A stretch of DNA of 64,000 nt from Alphaproteobacteria bacterium (GTDB taxonomy: Bacteria > Pseudomonadota > Alphaproteobacteria > Rs-D84), in contig JAFQOQ010000025.1 in the NCBI GenBank assembly GCA_017403085.1, positions 1 to 64,000 on the forward strand. The letters are read 5' to 3'. The notes beneath the pieces are model-generated. The model had not been told where the DNA came from. It ran no database searches and was given only the letters and a program-made list of their open reading frames with translations. Positions 16,423-26,437 of the stretch are shown one piece after another. Position 1 is the stretch's first letter. Every line of letters starts with the position of its first letter. The position numbers and the translations under genes were made by a program.

Positions 16423-17736
16423 ATGATGGATTCTGTAAAAACAAAATTTAAACAAGGCGCCCAAAAAATTATGGCTAATGCGCCAGCGACACCACAACAA
16501 TCAGAAGAACAATATATGTCATCAATTGATAATTGGATGCTGGTACATGCAACAAAGTATATGCCGTTGAAAAACGAAGCCGGCCAGATGTATATCCCGA
16601 CAACTGCAATGGCAACAAATTTTGAAATTCCGCGTGGTACGGTTCATTTTACGCTAAATCATGTGGTGACCGGTCATGGAACAAATTCGTGGGATGCGGC
16701 AAATATCGTTGTTCTGGCACCATTTGACAAAACCAAGGAAATAAATGGTGCGCCTGCGGAACTGGCACTAAGAGACACGTACTTTTTCCCAGAAATAGAA
16801 CAAGGTGTCTTATTGCCAGAAGGTACGCGGATTGTTCGGCCTGTGTCAGATTTGCCAGACGGCGAAATATTTGAAATACGCGGGAACGAAACGGTATATA
16901 AAACAACTGATTTTACCGAAGAACAGGAAAAATTATTGATAAAAAAACTGCCTTGGTATATGGAGGCCCAATACCAGACGTGGGTGACGGGCGATATGCC
17001 GGACTATGAGGTACAGGCAGAAATAGCCAAACTGGATGAACGGGGCAAAAAAATGTATGCGGCCGCCAAGGATAAAAAAACATTTATGCGGGGGCTGATG
17101 GAATCAGCACGGCAAGATGCATTGGCACAGGCTGCCCGCCAGGTCGCAGTAGAAGCCACAGCAAACGCTATGGGATATAGGTATATTGAGACCACAGACG
17201 AATTCTCGGAAACGTCTATGATGGTCGAAAACACTGCAATAAATGCCGGCATGAATGGGAATAGCAGCGACAAGGGACACAGCAACAGTGTATATAAAGT
17301 CGCAGAAGGTATTTGGCGCGATTTTGATAGCATATTGTATGGTGGCATAGGTTGGGACACAGGGATGAAAGATATCGCAGAAAGCGATGATTCGCTGGAA
17401 GGCCTGTATGAATACATTGACGAACATATTGGTAATAGTGGCATAATGCAACCGTATGCAGAAAGCATAATTCACGGAACGCCAATCGATTTTCATCAAA
17501 CATTAAAACGATACGTTGCCAGAGAAAATAATTTGCATAAAAACAATCCACTGGTGATTGACGAAAAATTACACGCACTGTTTGATAAATGGGCGACGCG
17601 TGCAAATCAAGAATTTAAGGCATTCTGTGACAGTCTGAAAACCAAACCAGGATACGACAATTTTGTTAAAAAATTGCGTAAAATGCCGACACATGCAGAA
17701 CGCGAGGCAATAAAATATGGATACAGATACAGATAA
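16423..17736 (+). CDS. Unrecognised 437-residue soluble protein
   Basis: The protein has 437 residues with no signal peptide or TM helix. Its middle (about 180-260) is helical and charged. The C-terminus is basic (AEREAIKYGYRYR). I see no familiar catalytic motif. It has its own ribosome-binding site (AAAGGAG) and is bracketed by two strong GCGCCA hairpin terminators, so it is monocistronic. Its coding composition matches its neighbours. A secreted effector without a canonical signal is one possibility, but nothing in the sequence proves it. Confidence 0.7.
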   Translation: MMDSVKTKFKQGAQKIMANAPATPQQSEEQYMSSIDNWMLVHATKYMPLKNEAGQMYIPTTAMATNFEIPRGTVHFTLNHVVTGHGTNSWDAANIVVLAPFDKTKEINGAPAELALRDTYFFPEIEQGVLLPEGTRIVRPVSDLPDGEIFEIRGNETVYKTTDFTEEQEKLLIKKLPWYMEAQYQTWVTGDMPDYEVQAEIAKLDERGKKMYAAAKDKKTFMRGLMESARQDALAQAARQVAVEATANAMGYRYIETTDEFSETSMMVENTAINAGMNGNSSDKGHSNSVYKVAEGIWRDFDSILYGGIGWDTGMKDIAESDDSLEGLYEYIDEHIGNSGIMQPYAESIIHGTPIDFHQTLKRYVARENNLHKNNPLVIDEKLHALFDKWATRANQEFKAFCDSLKTKPGYDNFVKKLRKMPTHAEREAIKYGYRYR

Positions 17737-17738
17737 TT

Positions 17739-17766
17739 AAAAACGCGCCATTGGCGCGTTTTTTTA
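17739..17766. terminator. Bidirectional terminator
   Basis: AAAAACGCGCCA-TTGGCGCGTTTTTTT between convergent genes. Confidence 0.88.
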
Positions 17767-17768
17767 TC

Positions 17769-18098
17769 TTATTCTGCCACAGGTGCATCGGGCGCAGGAT
17801 TTGGCGCATCCGCGTTTTCTTGCAATATAATTTCTGTACGCAAATTACTTTGCTGCGTTGCCATATCTGATTTAGAAGACACCAATGCCAACAGCGCGCA
17901 TAATACAAAAAATATTGTCGCCAACCATGCGGTCGCCTTGGTTAAAAAATTACCCGCCGCCGCGCCGGTTAATGCGCCACCAAACATGGATGCCGCGGTT
18001 GAGCCAGACATGCCAGTCCCTTCGGATTTCTGTAATAAAATTAAACCAATCATGCAGATTGCAACGATGATTAACAAAACCAATAAAATTGAAAACAT
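17769..18098 (-). CDS. secG: Protein translocase subunit SecG
   Basis: The protein has 109 residues. It has two TM helices around the conserved LLQKSEGTGMSGSTAASMFGG loop, followed by a hydrophilic tail rich in Asn, Pro and Ala. It stimulates SecYEG-dependent export. AAGGAATAAAG precedes the ATG. Confidence 0.93.
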   Translation of the reverse strand: MFSILLVLLIIVAICMIGLILLQKSEGTGMSGSTAASMFGGALTGAAAGNFLTKATAWLATIFFVLCALLALVSSKSDMATQQSNLRTEIILQENADAPNPAPDAPVAE

Positions 18099-18143
18099 CT
18101 TTATTCCTTAATTTGTTTATGCCTGATTTTATACACCAAAAAC

Positions 18144-18776
18144 CTAAAAAGCAAGAATTTTCAACAATTCTTGTGCGGCGGCAATACTGGCTGACTTTTT
18201 GGATGCCCCCTGCCCCATGGCAGATTGCCCCATTGCCGTAACACGAACCCGAAACACAGGACTGTGCGACGCGCCAGTTGCATCCAAATACTCATATACC
18301 GGTAATGCACCATTATCAGATTTTTGAACGAATTCTTGTAATGCGGTTTTTGGATCCTTGGGTGCGGTTGCGTCCGCCAATGCCAAATCATGCCACAGTT
18401 GCGAAATTATACGACGCGCCGCATCAAAACCGCCGTCAAGGAAGATTGCGCCAAGGACAGCCTCCATCGCGTCGGCCAAAATATGCTGAATACGGCCGGC
18501 CGTCATGTGACCGTGACGAACATGTTTATCCAGACCAACCTGGCATGCAACACGCCACAAAGTATTGGTAGAAACCAACATCGCATGACGGCGCGCCAAT
18601 TCGCCTTCGCTTTCATTTGGAAACATTTCGTATAACATGGTGGCAACTGTCAGCCCAAGCACACGGTCACCAACAAATTCCAGACGCTCGTTATTATGTG
18701 TGGCGTCAGCCCCCGATTGGGTTAATGCCAAGTCCAACAGTTCTTTGTTTTTAAAATCGTATTTCAAATCTGTCAT
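18144..18776 (-). CDS. rnc: Ribonuclease III
   Basis: The protein has 210 residues. It cuts double-stranded RNA in rRNA maturation. The RNase III signature NERLEFVGDRVLGL and a second acidic cluster ADAMEAVLGAIFLDGGF form the metal site. A C-terminal dsRNA-binding domain (about 140-210) ends in SKKSASIAAAQELLKIL. It starts 1 nt after the lepB stop. Confidence 0.95.
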   Translation of the reverse strand: MTDLKYDFKNKELLDLALTQSGADATHNNERLEFVGDRVLGLTVATMLYEMFPNESEGELARRHAMLVSTNTLWRVACQVGLDKHVRHGHMTAGRIQHILADAMEAVLGAIFLDGGFDAARRIISQLWHDLALADATAPKDPKTALQEFVQKSDNGALPVYEYLDATGASHSPVFRVRVTAMGQSAMGQGASKKSASIAAAQELLKILAF

Positions 18777-18777
18777 A

Positions 18778-19656
18778 TTAGTCTATACCCATTCCAAATC
18801 TGTCCCAGCGCATTTTATTGCCCCACGACCAAATTGACAACATTGGCGCATAATAGTTGTGTGAATACCAAATAAACCACACCTGGCCCAAGATATTGTC
18901 GCGCGGAACTGCCCCAATGTCGCCACGACTGTCGCCACTGTTGTCGCGATTGTCGCCAATAAAGAAGTAATGATTTTCAGGCACCGTAAATGCCGGCGTG
19001 TTATCAAATCGGGCGTCGTCGCTGAATTCAATAATACTGTGACGAACACCGTTTGGCAAGATTTCTGTATATTCTGTCAGGTTGAATACCCCGCATGCCC
19101 CATTGTACATATGGCAATAATCATCTGGCTTGTATTCAATCGTATAACCAAATGGCGCAGGTTCATTATCAATCCATATTTTATTGCCCTTAATCGACAT
19201 GTTGTCTTTGTAATATCCAACACCACGCATAGACTTTGGTAATGTCGCAACAATATATGGACGCGGATTTTCACGTGGAACCTGGGTACCGTTAATGTGC
19301 AGACGACCGTTTATCATCTGGATAGTGTCACCAGGTTTGCCAATCAAGCGTTTTACAAAATCCTGGGATTCGTTTATAGGATTTCTGAACACAATAACGT
19401 CGCCAACTTCTGGTTCGGTGGCCCAAAAGCGACCATTCCACAATTTCCACGAACCAAATGGGAACGAATAACGCGAATAACCGTATGACCATTTCGTCAC
19501 AAAAATATGATCGCCCACATGTAATGTCGGTATCATTGACCCAGACGGAATATTAAATGGTTCAAGCAAAAAACTGCGAAAAACGATGGCAATCAAGGCG
19601 CCATAGAATATCGTGTTAAACCATTCGCGTGCAACGTTTGTCTTTTTAGCTGGCAT
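18778..19656 (-). CDS. lepB: Signal peptidase I
   Basis: The protein has 292 residues. An N-terminal TM helix precedes the catalytic serine in PSGSMIPTL and the lysine in DFVKRLIGKPGD; the GDNRDNSGDSRGDIG box is intact. It cleaves signal peptides of exported proteins. It heads the conserved lepB-rnc pair. Confidence 0.95.
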   Translation of the reverse strand: MPAKKTNVAREWFNTIFYGALIAIVFRSFLLEPFNIPSGSMIPTLHVGDHIFVTKWSYGYSRYSFPFGSWKLWNGRFWATEPEVGDVIVFRNPINESQDFVKRLIGKPGDTIQMINGRLHINGTQVPRENPRPYIVATLPKSMRGVGYYKDNMSIKGNKIWIDNEPAPFGYTIEYKPDDYCHMYNGACGVFNLTEYTEILPNGVRHSIIEFSDDARFDNTPAFTVPENHYFFIGDNRDNSGDSRGDIGAVPRDNILGQVWFIWYSHNYYAPMLSIWSWGNKMRWDRFGMGID

Positions 19657-19725
19657 GAAAAATCCTTTCTGTTAAGTGATATATTAGAACTTGCGCAGAA
19701 TCAATTCAAGTTCTAATATGCAAAT

Positions 19726-21249
19726 ATGATATCGCTGAATTCAATTATATTTAATGGGATGGACGCAACGCCGATTGATGTACAGGTGCAATTGTCGGCA
19801 GGACTGTCTAAGCCAGAATTTAACATTATCGGGTTGGCCGATCGGGCCGTCAAAGAATCTGCCGAACGCATTAGAAATGTGCTGGCGGCGTTAAATCTGG
19901 CGTTGCCACCAAAACGATTGACGGTTAATCTGTCGCCGGCAGACGTTGAAAAAAGCGGTTCGCATTTTGATTTACCGATACTGTGCGGAATATTATGCGC
20001 AATTGGCATTTTGCCTGAGGCGGAATTAGTAAAATATGTAATCATGGGCGAAGTTGGACTGGATGGCGCAATCGTTAAGACAGACGCTGTGCTGCCTGCC
20101 AGTGTTTGGGCAAAAAAACACAATCTGGGGATTATTTGCCCTGCGGCCCAAGGCAATGAGGCACGATGGGCGGGGCATGATAAGATTCTGGCGCCACAGC
20201 ATGTATTAGACCTGATAAATCATTTCAAGGGTATGGTGACACTGACTGCGCCAGAAATGATTGCGCCAACTGGCACAAATGTTGCCGTGGGCGATATGTC
20301 AGAAGTGCATGGACAAGCTGCAGCAAAGCGCGCATTAGAAATCGCTGCGGCGGGCGGGCATGCAATGCTGATGGTGGGGCCGCCGGGGTCGGGAAAAACA
20401 ATGCTGGCGTCGCGACTGCCAACGATTATGCCGGAAATGACCGCCGAAGAGATATTAGAGACATCTATTATATATTCAATCGCAGGACAACTGAATAACC
20501 AGACCCTGATGTCGTCACGACCATTTCGCAGTGTGCATCATACGTCTAGTCCGGTGGCACTGGCCGGTGGTGGTTCGGATGCACGTCCCGGGGAAATATC
20601 GCTGGCGCATAATGGCGTATTATTCTTGGACGAATTACCAGAATTCAATCGGGCAACATTAGAAATTCTGCGCCAGCCAATGGAATCTGGTCGTATATTG
20701 ATATCGCGCGCACGCAAAAACGCAACCTATCCTGCGCGCTTTCAATTAATTGCGGCAATGAATCCGTGCCCGTGCGGACATCTGGGGAACGCGGCCCTGT
20801 CTTGTTCGCGCGCACCACGATGCGCCGAGGCATATCAAAACAAAATATCGGGACCATTGCTGGACAGAATTGATTTACATGTTGATGTCGATGCGGTTAA
20901 TCCATGGGAAATGAATAAAACCGATGGCGTACCACGCGAAACCAGTGCGCAAATCAGACAACGCGTTGTCGCAGCCCGCGACAGACAAATTGCACGCCAG
21001 GGCAAGGTTAATGCCCATCTGGATGGCGCAGAATTAGAAACATATGCAAAATTAAACGATGAATTAACCACGTTCTTGAATACAGCGGCAGAAAAAATGG
21101 GGATGTCTGCCCGTGGATACAATCGCATAAAACGATTGGCGCGGACAATTGCGGACCTGCGTGGGGCAGATGATATAGAAATGGGCGACCTGGCAGAAGC
21201 ACTGTCGTATCGCCCAATAAATCGCGGTAAATATGGTGTTAAGTTATAA
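19726..21249 (+). CDS. comM: YifB/ComM-family Mg-chelatase-like AAA+ ATPase
   Basis: The protein has 507 residues: an N-terminal ChlI-like domain, Walker A VGPPGSGKTML, Walker B GVLFLDELPEF, and a CxC...C zinc-type segment (CPCGHLG...CSRAPRC). ComM is known in naturally competent bacteria as a hexameric helicase that helps branch migration when incoming DNA is integrated. Its presence may matter if the virion cluster at 26-39 kb moves DNA; that link is inference. Confidence 0.9.
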   Translation: MISLNSIIFNGMDATPIDVQVQLSAGLSKPEFNIIGLADRAVKESAERIRNVLAALNLALPPKRLTVNLSPADVEKSGSHFDLPILCGILCAIGILPEAELVKYVIMGEVGLDGAIVKTDAVLPASVWAKKHNLGIICPAAQGNEARWAGHDKILAPQHVLDLINHFKGMVTLTAPEMIAPTGTNVAVGDMSEVHGQAAAKRALEIAAAGGHAMLMVGPPGSGKTMLASRLPTIMPEMTAEEILETSIIYSIAGQLNNQTLMSSRPFRSVHHTSSPVALAGGGSDARPGEISLAHNGVLFLDELPEFNRATLEILRQPMESGRILISRARKNATYPARFQLIAAMNPCPCGHLGNAALSCSRAPRCAEAYQNKISGPLLDRIDLHVDVDAVNPWEMNKTDGVPRETSAQIRQRVVAARDRQIARQGKVNAHLDGAELETYAKLNDELTTFLNTAAEKMGMSARGYNRIKRLARTIADLRGADDIEMGDLAEALSYRPINRGKYGVKL

Positions 21250-22218
21250 TTAGAATTCGAAACGAAGTCCAGCCATTATGTTTGCATAAATGACATTTTC
21301 TGCGGAAAAGAATTCGCGATGATGTGTGTCGTCTGAATTTCGCAAACCCCATTTTATCTTGGGCAGGTATGTCAAACGTGCGCCAAAATCAAAGAACATT
21401 GATTCTGTAATACCATAAGATGCGCCAACCGCCAATAATCCGGCGACATTTGCGGTTGTACGTTTAGATTGATAAAAATCTATCATGCCATCATCGCCAA
21501 CTTCGCCATACTGATCCAATTCCAGTTGATAAGACAGGTCACCGTACGGATCCGCCAAATTTAATACTGTTTTCGTATCTGCATACCCAACACCAAATCC
21601 AACATATGGTATCATGACGCGTGTCGGCTTTTGCAGGCCGTCAAAGAAATCATGATATACCATCGCACTGAAAATATCGGTAGTTAAATGCGAATTAACA
21701 GTTGCACTGGATACACCGACAGATATTTCGCCAACATCACCGCCGACCAATTCAATATCACCATCAAACATAGGCGATGCATTATAATCTGATTCTGAGA
21801 TATGATCCCAGCCAGCCTCAATACGCCACTGGGGACGATTTGGGATTGTCCAACCAATGCTGGCACCGGCAGAAAATGAAAAACTGCGCAAGTCTTTGGC
21901 GGGGGGGACGTCTGACAATTCGCCACGGCCCGCAAATTTCCAGTCGGCACATGCACCCGTAGATGTACAATACGCCTTGGTCGCGATTTCTGTTTCATCG
22001 GGACTGAGGTAATAATCCGTGACAATTGCGCCGGCCTTGTTCTTGATAGAACCAAAGCCAAACGCCGCACCGCCACGAACCGACATCACAAAGCGAGAAC
22101 CGTCGTCTGCATACCAACCGTCACCAACATATGTCCCGGGATACTGCCAATTTGCCAATGCAGGCGTCACGGCCAGGCATGATAAAATCGGCAAAATAGT
22201 AAAAATTCTTTTTCTCAT
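21250..22218 (-). CDS. Outer-membrane beta-barrel protein
   Basis: The protein has 322 residues. The signal peptide ends at PALA, and the chain runs through amphipathic strands to the C-terminal LRFEF. The family is an opacity/porin-like barrel. The start at 22218 has no Shine-Dalgarno, but TATAAT lies 7 nt upstream (leaderless type). Confidence 0.75.
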   Translation of the reverse strand: MRKRIFTILPILSCLAVTPALANWQYPGTYVGDGWYADDGSRFVMSVRGGAAFGFGSIKNKAGAIVTDYYLSPDETEIATKAYCTSTGACADWKFAGRGELSDVPPAKDLRSFSFSAGASIGWTIPNRPQWRIEAGWDHISESDYNASPMFDGDIELVGGDVGEISVGVSSATVNSHLTTDIFSAMVYHDFFDGLQKPTRVMIPYVGFGVGYADTKTVLNLADPYGDLSYQLELDQYGEVGDDGMIDFYQSKRTTANVAGLLAVGASYGITESMFFDFGARLTYLPKIKWGLRNSDDTHHREFFSAENVIYANIMAGLRFEF

Positions 22219-22265
22219 GTGTGATATTATATCACAAAATACGTACAGATAAAAACAAAATTGTA

Positions 22266-22293
22266 ATAAAAAACACCCCGTTTGGGGTGGGAT
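22266..22293 (-). terminator. rph terminator
   Basis: Read on the minus strand: CACCCC-AAAC-GGGGTG followed by TTTTTTATT. Confidence 0.85.
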
Positions 22294-22294
22294 T

Positions 22295-23011
22295 TTATTC
22301 CAGAACCTGATTCTGTAAATCAATCAGTTTTTGGCAACCGGTCTGCGCCAATTCCATCAACGTCATTAATTGGGACTTGTTAAATGGGTGCGCTTCGCCT
22401 GTGGCCTGGATTTCTACGAAATCGCCACTGCCGGATATAACAAAGTTTGCGTCCATATCGGCCGCGCAATCTTCGTCAAAATCTAAATCTAGAATCAGTT
22501 CGTCTTTCCACAGACCCGCAGATACCGCCGCAACATTATCACGGATTGGGTTTTCGGCAATCCGACCATGCGCCAGCAACCAGCGCACCGCCAGTGACAA
22601 TGCGATAAAACCACCAGTAATACTGGCACAGCGCGTGCCGCCGTCAGCCTGAATCACATCACAATCAATTGTAATCGTATGTTTGCCCAACGCGTCCATA
22701 TCAACAACACTGCGCAACGAACGGCCAATCAGGCGCGAAATTTCCGCGCTGCGATTGTCACGCATCATGGCATCACGGTTTTTGCGCGTACCGTTGGCAC
22801 GGGGCAACATAGAATATTCTGCAGTCACCCAGCCACCTGTTTTATTCTGCATACGCTTCCATGTCGGCTGATTCAAATCAACAGACGCAGTACATAATAC
22901 ATGGGTGCCACCAATTTTAATCAGGCACGATCCTTCGGCCCACTTATTAACACCAGTTTCAATCGATACAGGGCGCATTTGATCTGCCTTGCGCAAGGAT
23001 GGACGTAGCAT
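22295..23011 (-). CDS. rph: Ribonuclease PH
   Basis: The protein has 238 residues. It is a phosphorolytic 3'-5' exoribonuclease trimming tRNA ends. It begins with LRPSLRKADQMRPVSIETG and contains CDVIQADGGTRCASITGGFIAL and GSGDFVEIQATGEAHPF, all family signatures. Confidence 0.96.
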   Translation of the reverse strand: MLRPSLRKADQMRPVSIETGVNKWAEGSCLIKIGGTHVLCTASVDLNQPTWKRMQNKTGGWVTAEYSMLPRANGTRKNRDAMMRDNRSAEISRLIGRSLRSVVDMDALGKHTITIDCDVIQADGGTRCASITGGFIALSLAVRWLLAHGRIAENPIRDNVAAVSAGLWKDELILDLDFDEDCAADMDANFVISGSGDFVEIQATGEAHPFNKSQLMTLMELAQTGCQKLIDLQNQVLE

Positions 23012-23135
23012 TTTAAATCCTTTTGTTAATTGTGTTTGTGATTATTATATAAGGCATATTTTATTTTGCAATTTGTTTTGGGGGTTGCTTTTTTATATAA
23101 TATTGTTATCCTATTGTTCTTGAAAAAGGATTTTT

Positions 23136-24158
23136 ATGTCAGCCAAGACAAAACGTCTGTTTAAAAAACTTATAAGTTATTCGGGCATTTTCTTTTTTGT
23201 TCTGGCCGCAGGTATGCTGTGGTGGCAGTTGCGCGATTATAGCCTGCGTGATATTGCACATGCAATTTTAGATATACCGTTTTCTAATCTGGTGTTCGCC
23301 TGCTTTGCGTGTCTGGCGGGGTACGTGGTGTTGTCATTGTATGATTATTTGGCACTGAATTATATTGGCGGCAAAGTCACATGGTGGAAGTGGATGCTGG
23401 CCGGGATGCTGGGGTTTGCAATCAGTAATAATGCGGGACACGCCGTTGTCAGTGGTGGCGCAATTCGATACAGATTATATACCCGTTGGCGAATTCGTGG
23501 TGGTGATATTCTGAAGATGCTGACGATATCTGGAATTACATATTTCCTGGGGACGTCGGCAATTGTGGTTATTGGGTACTTTTTAATTCCGCGCGGTATA
23601 TTTGAAAATTCTGTTGGGGTCAGCATGGGATTGAATACGCTGTTCATATTCTGTATGGCGGTGCTGTTGGCGTATTTTATGACAACCATATTCTTTCACA
23701 AAAAAAGTATCAAAATTGGGCAGATAAAATTCCAAATCCCAAGTATTCAAATGGCGTGCGCACAGACAATACTGGGGATTACAGACAGTGTTCTGGCCGG
23801 GTTGGTTTTGTATGCGTGTATGAGTCCGTTTGTACAAATCCCATTTGGAACATTTATCGGACTGTTTGTTATCGCACAATCAACCGGAGTGTTCAGCCAA
23901 GTCCCAGGTGGAATTGGGGTGTTTGAAAGTGTCTTTTTGGTTGCCATGCCCGACAGTATTGACAAGGCCAGTATATTTGGCGCGTTGCTGGCGTACAGAA
24001 TAATATACTATGTATTGCCACTGATTGGGGTGGGCAGTTTGTTCTTTGTCTATGAAAGATGGTTGCGGTCACGCATGAAAAGATGGCTGAACGAGGCAAA
24101 AGAAAAAATTCCAGCCAAAATCAAAAGCCTGAAATCAGAAATAAAAATTAGAAAATAA
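23136..24158 (+). CDS. UPF0104/MprF-N-terminal-like membrane protein
   Basis: The protein has 340 residues with about eight TM helices. Motifs are NNAGHAVVSGGAIRYRLYTR and FSQVPGGIGVFESVFL, typical of the lysylphosphatidylglycerol synthase transmembrane (flippase-like) family. It lacks the C-terminal aminoacyl-transferase domain, so it more likely flips or transports a lipid than makes lysyl-PG. AAAGGA precedes the ATG. Confidence 0.82.
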   Translation: MSAKTKRLFKKLISYSGIFFFVLAAGMLWWQLRDYSLRDIAHAILDIPFSNLVFACFACLAGYVVLSLYDYLALNYIGGKVTWWKWMLAGMLGFAISNNAGHAVVSGGAIRYRLYTRWRIRGGDILKMLTISGITYFLGTSAIVVIGYFLIPRGIFENSVGVSMGLNTLFIFCMAVLLAYFMTTIFFHKKSIKIGQIKFQIPSIQMACAQTILGITDSVLAGLVLYACMSPFVQIPFGTFIGLFVIAQSTGVFSQVPGGIGVFESVFLVAMPDSIDKASIFGALLAYRIIYYVLPLIGVGSLFFVYERWLRSRMKRWLNEAKEKIPAKIKSLKSEIKIRK

Positions 24159-24363
24159 ATACCTTGCGAAGATATATAATCGCATGTTAAAGTAGTGGCT
24201 GTGTATAACATGGGGTTAATATAAGTGTTTGTATTATCACTGCTTTCAATAACTCGAATTGCGCTGATGGGTATCGTGGCGCGTTCCCTTGGCATGGGCT
24301 TGGACGCCCCATGGGGACGGGTTATTTCCATAGCATACACCGCACAAACAAAAGGATTATTAA
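24159..24363 (+). promoter_or_regulatory. Long leader of the RNase E/G gene
   Basis: About 200 nt without an ORF. It includes a GC-rich stretch around 24280-24325 with CATGG/CCATG complementarity. RNase E leaders often carry autoregulatory stems; the same role here is inference. Confidence 0.35.
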
Positions 24364-26157
24364 ATGTCAAAAAAGATATACGTGGATGCTATTCATCCAG
24401 AGGAAACACGCGTCGTCGTTGTCGATCCAGCGACCAACCGTGTGTCTGATTTTGACGTCGAAACAACTACTAAGCCACAGATAAAGGGAAACATCTATCT
24501 GGCCAAGGTTATTCGCGTCGAACCATCTTTGCAGGCAGCATTTGTTGATTATGGTTCAGGGAAAAATGGATTCTTGCCGTTTTCTGAAATTCATCCAGAT
24601 TATTATCAAGTGACGCCAGAGCAGAAAAAGAAACTATTAGAACTGGCACATGCCAATATCGTTGATGATGACGATGACCCAAATGATGAAGATGACGAAG
24701 TCGCAGAATACGATGACCACAGCGCCGGCGAAGATAACAAAGAATTTGTAAAACGCGCACGCGAATTTAAAATTCAAGACGTTATTAAACCAAAACAGAT
24801 TTTGCTGGTCCAGGGCGTAAAAGAAGAACGCGGTCAAAAAGGCGCGTCGATGACAACTTATTTGTCGTTGGCGGGACGCTTTGCCGTGTTGATGCCAAAT
24901 TCACGCAAACGCAACAGTTATGGTATTTCTAAGAAAATTTCTGATAAGTCAGAACGCGCGCGTCTGCGCGATGTGTTGCATGCACTGAAAATACCAAAAG
25001 GTATGACCGTCGTTCTGCGTACGGCGGCGTTTGGTGCGGCACCTGCGGATATTGCCGCGGATTATGATTATTTGGTAAATCTGTGGAACGAAATTCGCAA
25101 AGTGACACTGGCATCTGTTGCACCAGTGACAATTCATACCGAAGATTCATTGTTGCGTCGCGTGGTTCGTGATTTCTTGTCCGACAAAGAAGATGTTTTA
25201 ATCATCCAGGGTGAAGAAGCCTATGATGCAGCAAAACAATACTTTCAACAAATGTATGGCAAGGCACCACGCAAACAACTGGTACATTACAAGGACGCAG
25301 GCGTACCGTTAATGGTCAAGGCTGGTGTTGAAAAGCAGTTGGAAGGATTGCATGGCCCGTATGTGCAATTGCCGTCCGGCGGTTCGCTGGTGATTAACCA
25401 GACAGAAGCAATGGTGACAATTGACGTAAATTCGTCACGTGCAATCAAAGAAAAAGATATCGAACAGACCGCGTTAAATACCAATCTGGAAGCGGCCGAA
25501 GAAATCGCACTGCAGTTGCGTCTGCGTGATTTGGCGGGAATTGTGGCGGTCGATTTTATCGATATGGAAGAAGAAAAGAATAATCGCAAATTGGAACTGA
25601 AGATGCGCGAAGTTATGAAACGCGATCGCGCGCGCACCCAAGTGGCAAAAATTAATAACTTTGGTGTATTGATGTTGTCGCGCCAACGTCTGCGCAGCAG
25701 TTTCATGGAATCATCATACGTACAGTGTCCGCACTGTATGGGTGCCGGTGTTGTGCCGTCTATTCAGACTGCGGCCATTATACTGTTCCGTCATTTACAG
25801 GAAAAGCTGTTGGCAAAATCTGCACAGAAAATTATTATGACAGTTCCAACCGATGTCGCGATATATCTGTTGAATCATAAGCGCGCAGAACTGGCCGAGA
25901 TGGAGGCAAAGTTCGAAACAGAAATCGTCATCGTTGGTGATGACAGTCTGATGAACATAGACCAATATTCAATCCAGCGTGTTGCGCCAGAACAGAATAA
26001 AACCGAAGAACTGTTAAGTGCATATGCGCCATCGACGGACGCGAAAAAGAAAAATTCGCAACATGTCGAGGCCAAAAAGACAACTGTGTCTGCACAGCGT
26101 CGCAAACGCAAAAAGCAGCCGCAAAAGAAAACATTTTGGCAAAAATTAGTTAGTTAA
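24364..26157 (+). CDS. rne: Ribonuclease E/G
   Basis: The protein has 597 residues. It is an endoribonuclease of mRNA decay and rRNA processing. It has an S1-type domain (KGNIYLAKVIRVEPSLQAAFVDYGSGKNGFL) interrupted by a long acidic insert (about 95-125), a 5'-sensor/DNase-I-like core with VDFIDMEEEKNNRKLE, and a zinc-link CPHCMGAG. The tail is basic but short, so there is no large degradosome scaffold as in E. coli RNase E; the name rng is also possible. Confidence 0.92.
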   Translation: MSKKIYVDAIHPEETRVVVVDPATNRVSDFDVETTTKPQIKGNIYLAKVIRVEPSLQAAFVDYGSGKNGFLPFSEIHPDYYQVTPEQKKKLLELAHANIVDDDDDPNDEDDEVAEYDDHSAGEDNKEFVKRAREFKIQDVIKPKQILLVQGVKEERGQKGASMTTYLSLAGRFAVLMPNSRKRNSYGISKKISDKSERARLRDVLHALKIPKGMTVVLRTAAFGAAPADIAADYDYLVNLWNEIRKVTLASVAPVTIHTEDSLLRRVVRDFLSDKEDVLIIQGEEAYDAAKQYFQQMYGKAPRKQLVHYKDAGVPLMVKAGVEKQLEGLHGPYVQLPSGGSLVINQTEAMVTIDVNSSRAIKEKDIEQTALNTNLEAAEEIALQLRLRDLAGIVAVDFIDMEEEKNNRKLELKMREVMKRDRARTQVAKINNFGVLMLSRQRLRSSFMESSYVQCPHCMGAGVVPSIQTAAIILFRHLQEKLLAKSAQKIIMTVPTDVAIYLLNHKRAELAEMEAKFETEIVIVGDDSLMNIDQYSIQRVAPEQNKTEELLSAYAPSTDAKKKNSQHVEAKKTTVSAQRRKRKKQPQKKTFWQKLVS

Positions 26158-26182
26158 AAATGCCCCAATTGGGGCATTTTTA
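26158..26182 (+). terminator. Terminator of rne
   Basis: AAAATGCCCCAA-TTGGGGCATTTTTATTT. It faces the last gene of the virion cluster. Confidence 0.88.
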
Positions 26183-26437
26183 TTTAATAACGGCACCCTT
26201 GATAAGGTTTAAGTCTTCTTTGATGTCGTCAATTTTTATTTGTATCTGGCCAATGCCAGTTTCTAATATTGTTGTACGATTTTCCAGGACTGTTATGCGA
26301 TTATCAACACGTTCCAGTTCTGCAACAGATGCGTCTTGGCGCGCAACCCAATAAATACAGCCGCCAACAAATGCAATTAAAAACCAGGAACTGCGCAAGA
26401 AATCAAGAATGCCCAACGGCGTTATGTCTGATGTCAT
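26180..26437 (-). CDS. Phage-type small protein: one TM helix plus coiled coil
   Basis: The protein has 85 residues. A TM helix (about 17-31) is followed by heptad-like VAELERVDNRITVLENRTTILETGIGQIQIKIDDIKEDLNLI. This layout fits holin-accessory or inner-spanin-like proteins of phages; the exact role is not proven. Its ATG overlaps the stop of the Bbp19-like gene by 4 nt, so translation is coupled. It is the last gene of the virion cluster. Confidence 0.65.
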   Translation of the reverse strand: MTSDITPLGILDFLRSSWFLIAFVGGCIYWVARQDASVAELERVDNRITVLENRTTILETGIGQIQIKIDDIKEDLNLIKGAVIK

